From positions 5,001 to 40,000 of the forward strand of contig JAWQFJ010015193.1 in the NCBI GenBank assembly GCA_034096865.1: DNA of 35,000 bases. The letters run 5' to 3'. The DNA is from Theodoxus fluviatilis. Taxonomy: Eukaryota; Mollusca; Gastropoda; Cycloneritida; Neritidae. The notes beneath the pieces were generated by a model that searched no databases, was not told the origin of the DNA, and saw only the letters and a program-made list of their open reading frames with translations. A program made the translations under genes and the position numbers. Below, in pieces: positions 22,571 through 33,078 of this stretch; the first letter of the stretch is position 1, and each line of letters starts with the position of its first letter.

Positions 22571-23390
22571 CCCACGGTTGCAAAGAAAGACACGTACATT
22601 GATGAATCGAGATGGTTATAAGTATCCGTGATCTGGCAAGCCAGATGTGACAGTTCCTCCAGTGCGGTCAGGGTGGATGCAGAGAGAAGTGAAATGTATA
22701 TATAATCATACGCAATGGAGAGAGTACGGATAAACAAGGGCGTTTGAAAAAAATGTCGTATGTCTGTTTTCCTTCGGCTTCAGCTTCTTGTAAGATTGTG
22801 AAGAAATTTGTTTCTATAAAGAACGATTACTGCAGGAATGGTATCAGATATACGCATATAAATACACTCATCATTAATGACAGCCAAAGGCAACTTACTG
22901 CGACATTTTGTGTTTCTCATCGCATTTACCAAAGTCTGCTCTTGGCGTTTCAGGATGCCCTTCAAAGCGACACATCTGCACGTTCTCCTCAACCTGCACA
23001 AGCACCGGGGCACTGTTTTGATCTGAATGCCATGTATTGTTCAGTAAACTCATCATGATATCCTTTGACAGCACGAAGCAATCGACGGAAGAGGAGCATG
23101 CGAGGGCACCAACGAAACTGCCTTTGTTTTCAGTGCAGTGTCACAGCCCATTTCGTTTTGACTCATCTCCTCCCAGTAGTGTGGTGCACTCTGCAGGGGG
23201 GTGTCTTGTCTTGAAACCGTTCTCTTCTGGATTCTGGTGCCAGACGCTGTGACCCAGAGTGACCTGCGGGCTGGGTGCCAGCAAATGTCACTGTGGCGTT
23301 GTGTAATGGTCTTCTTGTGACGTCATCTGCCCTGAGTCCTTGCCCTCAAGCAACGTCCTCCTCCTCCAGTGAGGCAAAGGGCGTCTCACT

Positions 23391-23639
23391 TCAGCTGTTC
23401 CCAAGAACTTCGCGTGTGGCACTGAAGCCAGTCATTCCGTGTGCATTCTTTGGGCAGTTAATGCAGCTGGTATCAATCCTACCTACACGACGTAGAGTGA
23501 ATTCCTTAAAGATGTCTTCTTCAAGAACGTCACCGTCGTCTTCCTCATTGTCGTCATGGTCATTGGTTTTTGTTGATCCCAGCAGATGCACCGTAAGCAT
23601 CGTCACTATAATCAGCGTCAATATCAAGATTGTCGCCAA
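23391..23639 (-). other. open frame with hydrophobic segment and acidic stretch
   Basis: Reading leftwards from 23639, the frame has about 20 hydrophobic residues (ATILILTLIIVTMLTVHLLG), then an acidic Asp/Glu run, a dibasic Arg-Arg, and a short tail with Cys-Ile-Asn-Cys-Pro before a stop at 23391. The layout resembles a membrane-anchor exon or a secreted peptide precursor. However, the frame begins with TTG, its only nearby ATG is inside the hydrophobic segment (about 23597), and no good splice acceptor was found. The acidic run coincides with a GTC/GTCGTC-rich patch. I do not assign a function. Confidence 0.15.
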
Positions 23640-24186
23640 CTCAACACCATCACATAGTGGTGGTGAACAATTCTGCGTACATCTTATTTATTAATTTGAC
23701 CTCTGCAAGATTTTAGGATCTTTTTCAAATGCAATATAATGGGTCTTCAAATGCTGCATTAATTACGTTTGTATATTTTCTGGACTCCGCCGTATATGAC
23801 TCACTTCATCATTTATCAACTGGGTACCTGCGATCCCCCCCCCCCCCCCGAAATGAGCACTCACCGGGCAAAAAAAATAAACAACGTATAAGAATTCATT
23901 GCACTTTGCAGAAACGACGCTTGTTCAAACAGCTGGCCTTGATGAATAACGGCGGGGAGTGCAGGGTCGCAGAGAAGTTTGACGAGGCCAACACAGTGGG
24001 CGGTGAGGCGTGGAGGTGAGGGGACACGTGACACTGACCCAGTCATTGCTGGAGAGGAGTGAGTGAGATGAGATGCAAATCGACTTTGCCATTGTCTTGC
24101 CCTTCTCTGCCTGGCATGTGACCAGGAGGGCAGGCCCCCAGACGAAGACTAAACAGAGCTGCCAGTCAACTGCGGCAGTGTCTGAC

Positions 24187-24187
<1 letters not shown>

Positions 24188-24247
<60 letters not shown>

Positions 24248-24385
24248 CCTGCCTCTTTCTCCACCAGTCTGCCTGCCTGCCTGCCTGCCTGCCAGCCTGC
24301 CTGTCTGTCTGTCTGTCTCTATCGCGCGCGCGCACATCACACGCGCACGCACGCACGCGCACGCACACTCAAACACGCACAAGAA
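24188..24385. repeat. compound (TG)n - (CTGC)n - (TGTC)n - (CG/CA)n block
   Basis: Four simple repeats abut: (TG)n at about 24190-24244, CTGC/CTGT tetranucleotides at about 24270-24320, (CG)n at about 24323-24333, and CGCACG/CACG words to about 24385. Frames across it are artefacts. Confidence 0.95.
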
Positions 24386-25428
24386 CACACGTGTATCATG
24401 TATGCCTGTCACAGAGTGCTGAAACTCACAGACAACAGTACCAGTAATATCTATTTAAACAAATTACAGTGGTATGGTATTAGAATTCAGATGATTGCAC
24501 TGATCATTATTATCATCAACACCACCGTAGTAACTTGAAATGCTTAAGATGAAACATTTGTCAGTGGACAAAATGCCTTCGTAATTCTTTGAATGTACGT
24601 GCGCATGTATTTACTGCCTTTATTACTCTGTTACATCATAAGCGTGATGCACTTTTCTCCTTCCGCTAGGGGACATGCACGTGTTCTGACAAAGTCTAGG
24701 CATGTCTCTAAGTTTGCAGCCACTTTCACACACAAACAAAGTCTTTCCGTCGCGTTGGTGGCATACCTCTGGGACTTTCAAACAGGCAACAGAATGACAA
24801 TGCAGACATAACAGCACCGTCGTCGGAGGCCACGTGTTCACAAAGGAGTGTCGGCTGGAAATTTTTATTGAAGGCTAAGACGGAACTACATGTACGAGAT
24901 GAAAAAGTAATGAGAAGGTCTGGACAGAACTTCATGTAGTCTCGCTGTATTTCCTGCTGTGAAGCCAGACCCTGGAATAAATTGGCCTCTTTTTGCACGG
25001 AGATTCCACGCCAATTTTACAACGAGCAGAGATATAATTATTCTACGCATGCACGTCAGACAGATTTGAGGGAGAGACTTACACTGCCAACGCAATAAAA
25101 TTTAATGGTGCCATGGTAGAGCCCGTTTTCATCGTGGAAGATGACTCGACATGAACGGGGCAAATGTCAATCAATTTAAGAGCGCATTGGGCAGCTGTGA
25201 CGACCAAGATGTGCGTGCGCTAGGGAGGCAGGAACGCAGTCCCTGCATGTTGACGTCTTGCTAGGAATGGGATGGCTTTGCCAGGCGTAGTGTGGCGTGT
25301 ATACAAAGTCACATGTGCATTTCAGTCCTTTTGATTCTAAGAAAGAGGTCCCTTCAGTGGAAGGGTTGGCATACTGGCTGGCGGTCACATCCTGTTAAGA
25401 CAGGCACACTGTTATGGTCTGTAAGAGT

Positions 25429-25432
<4 letters not shown>
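24386..25432. other. unique sequence, nothing recognised
   Basis: About 1 kb without a supported gene, RNA motif or repeat. Confidence 0.5.
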
Positions 25433-25459
<27 letters not shown>

Positions 25460-25545
25460 TGACAGACAGGCGCAGAGAGAGAAAGACACGGAGAAAGAGA
25501 GTGCGAGAGATAAATATATATATATATATATAGATATATATATAG

Positions 25546-25594
<49 letters not shown>

Positions 25595-25640
25595 CGGACG
25601 GACAGACAGACAGACAGGCAGAGACAGAGCGAGACAGAGA
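25433..25640. repeat. compound (GA)n - (TA)n - (GA)n - (GACA)n block
   Basis: (GA)n at 25433-25460, an interrupted purine stretch, (TA)n with two GATA interruptions at about 25512-25568, a second (GA)n at about 25568-25593, then GACGGACAGACA tetranucleotides to about 25620. The long TA run is a likely DNA-unwinding or cruciform-prone site. Confidence 0.96.
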
Positions 25641-25933
25641 GACAAATAGAGAAAAAGAGTAAAAATAGTAAAAAGGAGAAAAGGGTAAATGGGCAGAATA
25701 AGGAGAGACGATACACTTTTTCTGATTCTATGTCTGCAGAACAGGAATACTTAGATGACGACTTGTGAGGTCCATTCGAAAAACAGGCTAGTGCGTGAAA
25801 TAGTTTGTAATGTCATCGTGTGTGACAAATGACAATAAAAACAACGTTTAGTTTTGCAGCAAATGCAATCAATTCTTTTCGTGTGTTCATGTAAGATCAC
25901 AGACACATATTCACTTGAGCAGTCAGTTCAGCA
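25641..25933. other. unique A-rich spacer
   Basis: No gene recognised. Confidence 0.5.
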
Positions 25934-26271
25934 ATGGACTTGTATCCAGATTATCCACTGGACTTGTACCCAGATTATCCATTGGAAGTGTACCCAGATT
26001 ATCCACTGGACTTGTACACAGATTATCCACTGGACGTATACCCAGATTATCCACTGGACTTGTACCCAGATTATCCACTGGACTTGTACCCAGATTATCC
26101 ACTGGACGTGTACCCAGATTATCCACTGGACTTGTACCCAGATTATCTACTGGATGTGTACCCAGATTATCCACTGGACGTGTACCCAGATTATCCACTG
26201 GACTTGTACCCAGATTATCCACTGGACGTGAACCCAGATTATTCACTGGACGTGTACCCAGATTATCCACG
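25934..26271 (+). repeat. 24-bp minisatellite, about 14 units
   Basis: Units of CAGATTATCCACTGGACTTG plus TACC recur about 14 times with single-base variants (TTG/GTG alternation, one CTA, one AAC, one TCA). The period is a multiple of three and stop-free, so all forward frames and one reverse frame remain open. The frame with a genuine ATG at 25934 would give a 125-residue YPDYPLDL repeat protein ending at a stop after 26311. There is no signal peptide or other domain, and substitutions do not look synonymous-biased. Non-coding is the default reading. Confidence 0.95.
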
Positions 26272-27104
26272 GCTAATTTCTCCAACGAGTGAAATTGCCA
26301 CCACTGCTTAAACACTTAGGTGAATCTTCGTGAACCTTTCAAAGATTAAAAAATAACGAGAAATCAAAACATCTCCTTCGCAGTACATGTATACGGTTCT
26401 TTCTCTTTTCTCTATTAAGAAGGACTTAAGTTACATAGCTCGCATCTATTTACTTCCGGATTCGGGTAAAACGGAAAAAATAAACACCTGAGTATGAACA
26501 ACTTTTCCATTCGCTGTTTTTTACATCTACATATAAGACAGAACTATGACGCAGGTGAGCAGCAACTGAAACGGCATTATTTTCCCTTTCAAGGTGTGAT
26601 TCGAGCGCAAATTTGCTAAACGACTCGTGTGACGCCCGTGTTGTGACTTGGGGCACGCTGTGCCTCCCTTGCCGCCCAGGTGGCCCACAGTCGATGGAGG
26701 GTTCCTACGGCGAGGACGATATTGCACATTTCGCATGTGCGCCTCTTGTCCTATTTCCACAGCGGAGGAGCACGCACAATTAGAGGGAACGTCGCAGCAA
26801 CCACGCTGCCGACTGGGAGTGGATCACGGGATGTTTTCTCAGCTGGAGCATGCAGGGAGGCCTGGACAGCTGCAACCAAATAGCAAAGCTCTCCAGGTCC
26901 CAGCCCCACCCCCTTCCCCCCTCTGCTGCTGTCCTCATTAACCCGGTAATGGCGCCTGCGGCTCCCCTCCATCACCCTCCCCGCCACTGTGGGTCTTCAT
27001 GCATTGCTCTTCAGCGCCAAGACTAATGTCTCGCCATCATCGTTTCTGCTTGCCAGGGCGTCCCCTTGACCACCTATTTAACTACCATGATGTTTCACAA
27101 CATG
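26272..27104. other. unique DNA with GC-rich island
   Basis: AT-leaning to about 26640, then a GC-rich island (about 26640-26990) with frames open on both strands and no recognised protein. A near-palindromic ATTAACCCGGTAAT lies at 26938-26951. Confidence 0.45.
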
Positions 27105-27235
27105 CCTGCCAGCCTGCCTTTCCTGACTGCCTGCCTTCTTGCCTGCCTGCCTTCTTGCCTGCCTGCCTTCTTGCCTGCCTGCCCTCCCGCCCGTCCGCCT
27201 GCCTGCCCGCCCGCCTGCCTGCCTGTCTATCTCAG
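27105..27235. repeat. (CTGC)n low-complexity tract
   Basis: Degenerate CTGC/CCGC tetranucleotides, including about three copies of a 16-bp higher-order unit, GCCTGCCTGCCTTCTT. It is A-poor on the plus strand. Confidence 0.9.
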
Positions 27236-28225
27236 TTTGTCTCTCTGCTGCACTAGATGTCTGCGTGCCAATTTGATTTTCTCTCTGCCTGCCAGCCCGC
27301 CGGTTGTTCTTCCACCTGTTTTTATGCCTCTGAGGTAGCACATTCACCAGAAGCACAACGCTTAGTCTTCTTGTCTGCCTGGCTGTGCCACATTACCTGT
27401 ACGACTAATTGCTACACTAATTCTTCGCATGTCGTCCGACCTACCAGTTAAACAGTTTCACAGATGATATCGGCAATTGTAGGATACACCCTGGTGGCAT
27501 TGACAGTTTTAGTCGTGAACTGGGTTTTGTGACTTGAAAATTACATCACTCCAGCCTGACTACCTACTTGTGAGAAAATATTGAGATTTTCTGTCTCGAG
27601 AACCTGAGCGATACAATTACTGTATTATTCAATACTGTGCCAGTACAAAAAAATAATAAACCACAGTGCACGAACCTCTACAGTATTAAGTGAAATATTT
27701 CGACAACGACTCCACTGTGAATAAATTATTTAGCAATGAGACCTTTTCGCTCAACTATCAAAGCATGCTGCTGTGTTATCCACATGCTGACATATCCCAT
27801 GACATTTTGTGCGGCCAATATGTCTGTATGTTCTCGTGCAACACAAAATACGACAACCTTGTTGAATGTATTACAGTGGGCCTGAACTTTTTCTTACAAG
27901 GCGACGCGTTTCCTGGGAGGCTTCGACCCAAATCTGCGGCTTTTGCGAGGTTGTGGACCATTCCTGTTTGAACTCAAAATACACGGACGGCGCACGCATG
28001 GTTTCTCAACCCATATGAAGGCGGAAATTGCGCCTTTAGTTCCGGACTGAACACAGGCACGCACGCAACCAAGAGAACGGGATCAAAAGGCCTTGTCGGA
28101 AGCCAGAAAAGAGAGAACAACACTGCATTGCTACCTCACTGCCCCAGGGAGATGGCTCTTGGCCGGCAAGTCCACTGAGAGAGAAGTAATGGTATGTTCC
28201 AAAGTGTCGAAGAAAACAGCAGCGA

Positions 28226-28227
<2 letters not shown>
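27236..28227. other. unique sequence, nothing recognised
   Basis: About 1 kb. A 93-codon frame at 27690-27971 lacks an ATG and any recognised domain. Confidence 0.5.
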
Positions 28228-28269
<42 letters not shown>

Positions 28270-28349
28270 TTATATGTCTCTGCCTCTGTCTCTCTCTCTT
28301 TCTCTCTCTCTCTGTCCGTTTCTCTCTCTCTCTCTCTCTCTCTGTCTAT

Positions 28350-28403
<54 letters not shown>
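28228..28403. repeat. palindromic compound microsatellite (CT)n(TG)n ... (CA)n(GA)n
   Basis: (CT)n at 28229-28259 followed by (GT)5 to about 28269; then interrupted CT-rich DNA; then (CA)n at about 28351-28366 followed by (GA)n at 28367-28403. The right arm is the reverse complement of the left, so the block is a large imperfect inverted repeat. Frames here are Ser-Leu or Arg-Glu artefacts. Confidence 0.96.
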
Positions 28404-28404
<1 letters not shown>

Positions 28405-30840
28405 AACGAAGATAGCGTCAATCACTTCGAGGATTGACATTGTGACCTAACGGGGCAGTGCAAGTAATGCCTGGAACGACCATACTGACTAGAAACATCT
28501 GCTGCTGCTGCTGAGACCTTTTGTGGAGGATACACCTTCGTACAACGCATTTTCTCAATTTTGACCTATATTCAGGATTCCCACGAGTTTAAAGTCGTAC
28601 ACTGCGCGAATGATGGAGACCGGCGCAGCATGGCTATGTCCCTTTCCTCGGCCTTGCGCTTTCATCCATGTTGCATAGAGCAAGAAGACAGGTGTGCTTT
28701 CCACGTTTTCGGCATGTCTGTTGACTTTAGACCCTCTCTGCAGACAACCTTGGCACAGAAATACACACGGCATATTGCCTCTAGTTCAGGGTCACTTTCC
28801 ACACTTCACACGAATACATGTATATGTAGCAGGCCTCCGTTATTAGTTCCACTCAAGCGTCTCCGTCATCCAGATGTTGGCAGAGAGCGTGAACAGGTTG
28901 GGAGTCCTTGCGCAGACGATCACATAGGGACTAAGACCAACTTCAAGTTACCCGAAGCCCCACAAAGACTCGGGTAAGGCGTGGAGGACAACAAAGTCGA
29001 CATTTTTCTTTAGCTTGTATGACCCCCTGCGTTGCGGTCAGCCTGGTGGCAGACTGAAGGTGATGGCCGTGAAGTCCACACCAACACTGGCCACCCTCCC
29101 AAGACCCACTCTGTCTGGCCAGCACCCTCTGTGGTGTTCTCCACTCTGCAACCACCTTTAGCGTAGACATACATGTACACGCACACCCCCGCCCTTTCTG
29201 CGCTACTGCTTAGATACGCACCAAACCCTTTGAAGTGGGTCTGCTGTACCCCATGTCTGTCAAGACGAATATACTAAAGCTTTGGTATTGGTGCAGAAAA
29301 CCAACGTCTGACAGTGGTCCAGGTGTATCCCTCGTGAGAACATGGTATGCCAACAGCGTGCTTCTAAATGGACTGGGTGACACTGTTCAGTGCAGCGCGA
29401 GGGTTAAGGCAGGTTGTGCGGCACACTGCTGTGCTTTCTGTTGAAGCTTGTTCACCGACGAAGTTAACTAAAACATAAAGTGTTAACAAGAATGTATGTC
29501 ATCCATATTGGATGGTTTCATCTGTGTCCTCCTGATATAAGTGTTTTCTTAATCAATTTTAGTCAAACTTGGAAACAAGAGGAGACAGAAAAAGATGTCA
29601 TCAGATTCTCTCGTCAAAAGCGTTCGTTCTAAACTATGACGTACGTCAGCAAGAACTTTCCAACTTTACAGCGACCGTAGCGTCTGCCAGGTTTTATATA
29701 TTTAAATATTAATATGTATTTATATTTCCTTCTTTATCGGGTAGTAAAAGCTGGAGACAGCAGGTCCTTTAGTCCTGATTTTGAAAAATAGCTCACATTT
29801 AAAATCTTTTCATTCAATTTGATTCATTTGCGTATACTGCTTGACACGTTCAATTCAAAGTTTATGGATTTATACGATCGAATGTTTCCTGCATAGGAAA
29901 TTCTGTACCGTCAGGGTGTCTTTGTTGGATATGTAAATGCACAAGTTACTGCAATTTTCAAACGTGAAAAGTAGGTCGGGTAAGACATTTGTATTTCTGG
30001 AAAGTCGCAACTTGATGTCTCCATATCTATTTACTTGTCCATGTCGCACTGTCTGTTCTGTTGCCATAATCTACGAAATGCACACTGTACCACTTATGTC
30101 GTCCTCTTCTGAATTTCTTTTTCTTCAAACTATTGCTGCCCTTGCTCACTTATCTGTAACAAGTGGACTTCCGGTGACCAGTGAGGTTTAATTATTAAAC
30201 AGAACAACGAGGCAGTAAGATGTGTAGTCTTACTTACCAGACGTTTGTAAATGTTCAACGTAACAGTTTTCCTCATGCAGACACAGAATAAAGCCACAGC
30301 GGAAAAGTGGGACGGAACGGCTGGGCGTTTTGGGTGTTTAAGTCTGGAGAGCGCAATGTGTAGTGTTTCAATCAAAGAGAACAACTAGGACTAAACAGAT
30401 GGATTCATAGGAAAAGTTTAGCTTAAGTCTGAGTGAGTGAAAGGAAGTGTTAATGACGTTTGGCTTGGTGAATTTACTTGGTTTCCAAGCCCATGCACCA
30501 TGCATACAAGCCATGTACACTAAACGTTTCGCTCATTCAGATTTACCAAAATACTTAACTATGCTCAACCATTCCGCCGTTCTTTTTCTCTGCGCTTTTA
30601 CTCCGTATCTGAGGTAGACATTTAAGTAAATTTTAAAAAGCATACTGTGTGTTCGGTACTTAAGGCGAACGTTTTATTACTCCTAGTTAACCTGTTTTTA
30701 ATACATAATATCATGGGAAACCCCCTCAAAATATCAGCCGTTTTCCATCTCTCGTTAAAATACTCAATCTTACCGCATGTTGATTATACATAAATAATGA
30801 CGTCTTCTTCTGCCCTCGGCGCTTCTCTTACACTTCTTCG
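28404..30840. other. mostly unique DNA, one long unassigned frame
   Basis: About 2.4 kb. The longest frame in the window outside the tandem repeats and GC-rich islands lies at 28561-28977 (+). It is open for 138 codons but starts with TTG, its first ATG is near 28630, and no domain is recognised. A pyrimidine-rich stretch ending in AG just inside it (about 28575) resembles a splice acceptor. The remainder is AT-rich and featureless. Confidence 0.4.
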
Positions 30841-31520
30841 TAAGGACTCAACAAATCTGCAAGGGACGATGGCGTGGAGGTCAGGGTGGAGGCGCTGCCA
30901 GAGGCGGTATAATGCTGCATCACCGGACCTGGGGAGGGCGTATCAGGGGCAGTCCGCTCAGTGCTCCCCGCTAACCAGTCCACAAAAGGCCAAGCGCTCT
31001 GCGCTGAAAAGATTCATAGTCTGAATTTGATCTCCCTTTCCCTCCAAAACGCCGGGCAGAAAAAGCGGGCTTATCAAGTCAAACAAGGAACGGCGATGCC
31101 CGTGTCCGTGGGCTTTACCTTGGGTAAAAGTCACGAGCAAAGCGGCAGCTGAGCTAATGATGGTTTGAATAGGCAGTTCCGCTCTCCTCGGCAGCTCGTC
31201 AGGAATGGCGCTGAGTCTTTGTGGAGCCGGGGGAGGGATGAAAGGCACACCTCACCCAGCTATGCCAGGCACGCCCGCCACTGGGAGCTGCCCGAGCGCG
31301 GAAGCGACGGAAAATGTCTCCACACGCACGGACAAAAGCGACGAGGGTCGAGGTTTGGCAGCTTAACGATTGGTCAATGCCGCCACGTAGCGTCCATTCA
31401 CTGGTCATTCCTGTCCACCGAGTCCGGCCCCCAGGTAGCTTGCTGGTGCGGCCTTGCTCTCTGAGCCGAGCTGCTTCCTAATTTGACACCCCACGGCGCC
31501 GTCTCCGCCGGCATTCTTGT
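30841..31520. other. GC-rich island, possibly regulatory
   Basis: About 680 bp of CpG-containing DNA between AT-rich flanks, with several short competing frames on both strands. It includes an inverted CCAAT word (GATTGG near 31368) and TAAT words. No protein family is recognisable. A promoter or enhancer island is one reading, unrecognised exons another. Confidence 0.3.
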
Positions 31521-31730
31521 TCTTCTCGCGCCAGAACCTGGACCCGACTCCTCCACTAGTCCAAGGACATGACGCCCATTGTTGCCATTGTAGCTCTCTC
31601 TCTCATTCCACAGAGCACTCACTAGCATCATACCCTGTCAAGCATGAAGCATTTATCATCATCCCCTTCGGTTACAACAGGGTCGCATCCGCGAATGGAA
31701 GTACTGTGAATGCTCTTGCAAAGAGCTTGG

Positions 31731-32045
31731 TCTTCTTCTTCTTCTTCTTCTTCTTCTCGAACGCCATCACACTTGGATTTTAGAGTCAAGGATGAAATGG
31801 GCTGTTTTCTGGAGAGATTCCACCCTGCCGTACAGCTTTTCCTGAACGCTTGCTGGTTCTGGCCAAACGTCCTCTCGCAGCAGCCGGTGGTTCCTGCATT
31901 CCTGCAGAATGTGTTCAGCCGTCTGGTCAGCCTCTCCACAGGAGCACTTTGGGGTTGGCACAAGTCTGAATCTCTTGTGCATGTGGTAGGCGAGTCTATT
32001 GTGCCCTCACTATTCATATCAACCGCCGAATGTTGTAGAAGGAGA
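31731..32045 (-). mobile_element. 3' end of a non-LTR retrotransposon (reverse-transcriptase ORF C-terminus)
   Basis: Read on the minus strand, the frame gives GHNRLAYHMHKRF, then CSCGEADQTAEHILQEC, then VWPE, KLYG and AHFILDSKIQV, then a TGA stop, a GGCGTTCGA linker and a GAA-repeat tail (31731-31757). GHNRL, the CxCG...QTAEHILQxC zinc-knuckle-like motif and the KLYG...TA.FI ending are the familiar C-terminal tail of LINE ORF2 proteins from invertebrate I/jockey-like elements. Upstream of GHNRL the frame meets stops, so the copy is truncated and decayed. The 5' border near 32045 is approximate, and no target-site duplication was found. Confidence 0.85.
31767..32015 (-). pseudogene. reverse-transcriptase ORF2 C-terminal fragment
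   Basis: This is the coding part of the retrotransposon remnant above. About 71 codons are open from an internal ATG at 31982 to a stop at 31767, and the readable homology extends about ten codons further upstream. The three cysteines and one histidine of the CxC...H...C motif are all present. Polymerase (YxDD) and endonuclease domains are absent, so it cannot be functional. The final codons are identical to those in the 61-bp copy at 7213-7273. Confidence 0.82.
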
Positions 32046-32715
32046 TGAATATGTTGACTCTTTTCTACGATATAAGCATGAATAAGTAGATGCCATTTAT
32101 GTGACAAATAAAGGACACAAGTGATGACATCTTAAGAAAATACGTAAGTAGAAAAGTTTGGTGATACTGCTTAGGGAGTTACATATTGAATTCTACATAA
32201 TGTGTATGTACATGTGCATGACTTGAAAAGAGTTATACAAGCACATGGTAATTGTTACCTCTGGAACTCAAGCTTTTCCTGCATACAATCAGAACACATG
32301 TGTTCTATCAATCAGTCTGTGGTGGAGTGTATCCATGGGATTTTCCATGGGACGTCTAGATTTAAGGCCTGCCTTAATGAGTACTGAAGTCGCCTATGTA
32401 AAGAATGTACTCAGCATGAAGCTCATTCGGCGTGCATGAAGCGGAACAACTACTGTCTTAGTTGAGCCAGAGGTCACGGCGGAATTCCCAGCGAGGCGGC
32501 CAATGAAAAGTCAGGGCATCCAGCGACGCTGGAGTGGCGACAGAAAAAGTATTCCAGTCGAAATCTAAAGCACGTGTACGACTCATTGTCATCGCACACA
32601 TGAACAGGAAGACGCTTGTTGCGGAACACCCACTGCCTTCCCAAGCTTCATCGCAACTTTAGCTCCTACACAGGCCTGCTGACCATCACTCTCGCAGTAC
32701 GGTGAACATGACTGG
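32046..32715. other. unique sequence, nothing recognised
   Basis: About 670 bp between the retrotransposon remnant and repeat copy B, with no supported gene. Confidence 0.5.
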
Positions 32716-33078
32716 GTAATAGACTTGACCCTTCGCATTACAGCATTGTGCCAAACATAGCTCGTTCTGGATACTGTTTTTCCCCCCATTTTTAACAGAA
32801 ATCACTCAAATGTCAACACTTGTTTCCATTTCAACACAAACATTTTTATTTTATCGAATAAACGCTAGTTTATTGCCTCAACAAGCGTCATTTATTAGTT
32901 TTGTGCGAAGTAGTCTTAGAGCTACTTTAACGGTGTTTGGCAGGGAGCAGAGTGCTATCCCACAAGCCTCTCGTGTGATCTCCTTATAAATATTCTGGAT
33001 GGATTAGTTCCATCACGTGATATGAACTGTGCTAGAGACTCTTTCGCCGGCAGGCGAAATCTCTAGTGGACTAGAATG
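32716..33078 (-). repeat. dispersed repeat copy B (363 bp), inverted partner of 12035-12398
   Basis: The reverse complement of this segment aligns end to end with copy A at roughly 83% identity by hand count, with only one- or two-base gaps. Near its right end is a clean hairpin: TTTCGCC (33042-33048), a GGCA loop, and GGCGAAA (33053-33059), extended by CTAGAGA/TCTCTAG arms. Copy A retains the outer arms but has a decayed inner stem. Family unknown. Confidence 0.88.

Larger units (their letters stand above)
19351..24187. other. long mostly unique stretch, no recognisable gene
   Basis: About 4.8 kb. A GC-rich island lies at about 20020-20530 with frames open on both strands. TATA-like words occur at 20649 (CTATATATAA) and 22563 (TATATAAG). 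Fifteen consecutive C lie at 23835-23849. Individual frames of 60-140 codons exist, but most lack an ATG start and none shows a family motif. The one oddity, at 23391-23639 on the minus strand, is listed separately. Confidence 0.5.
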
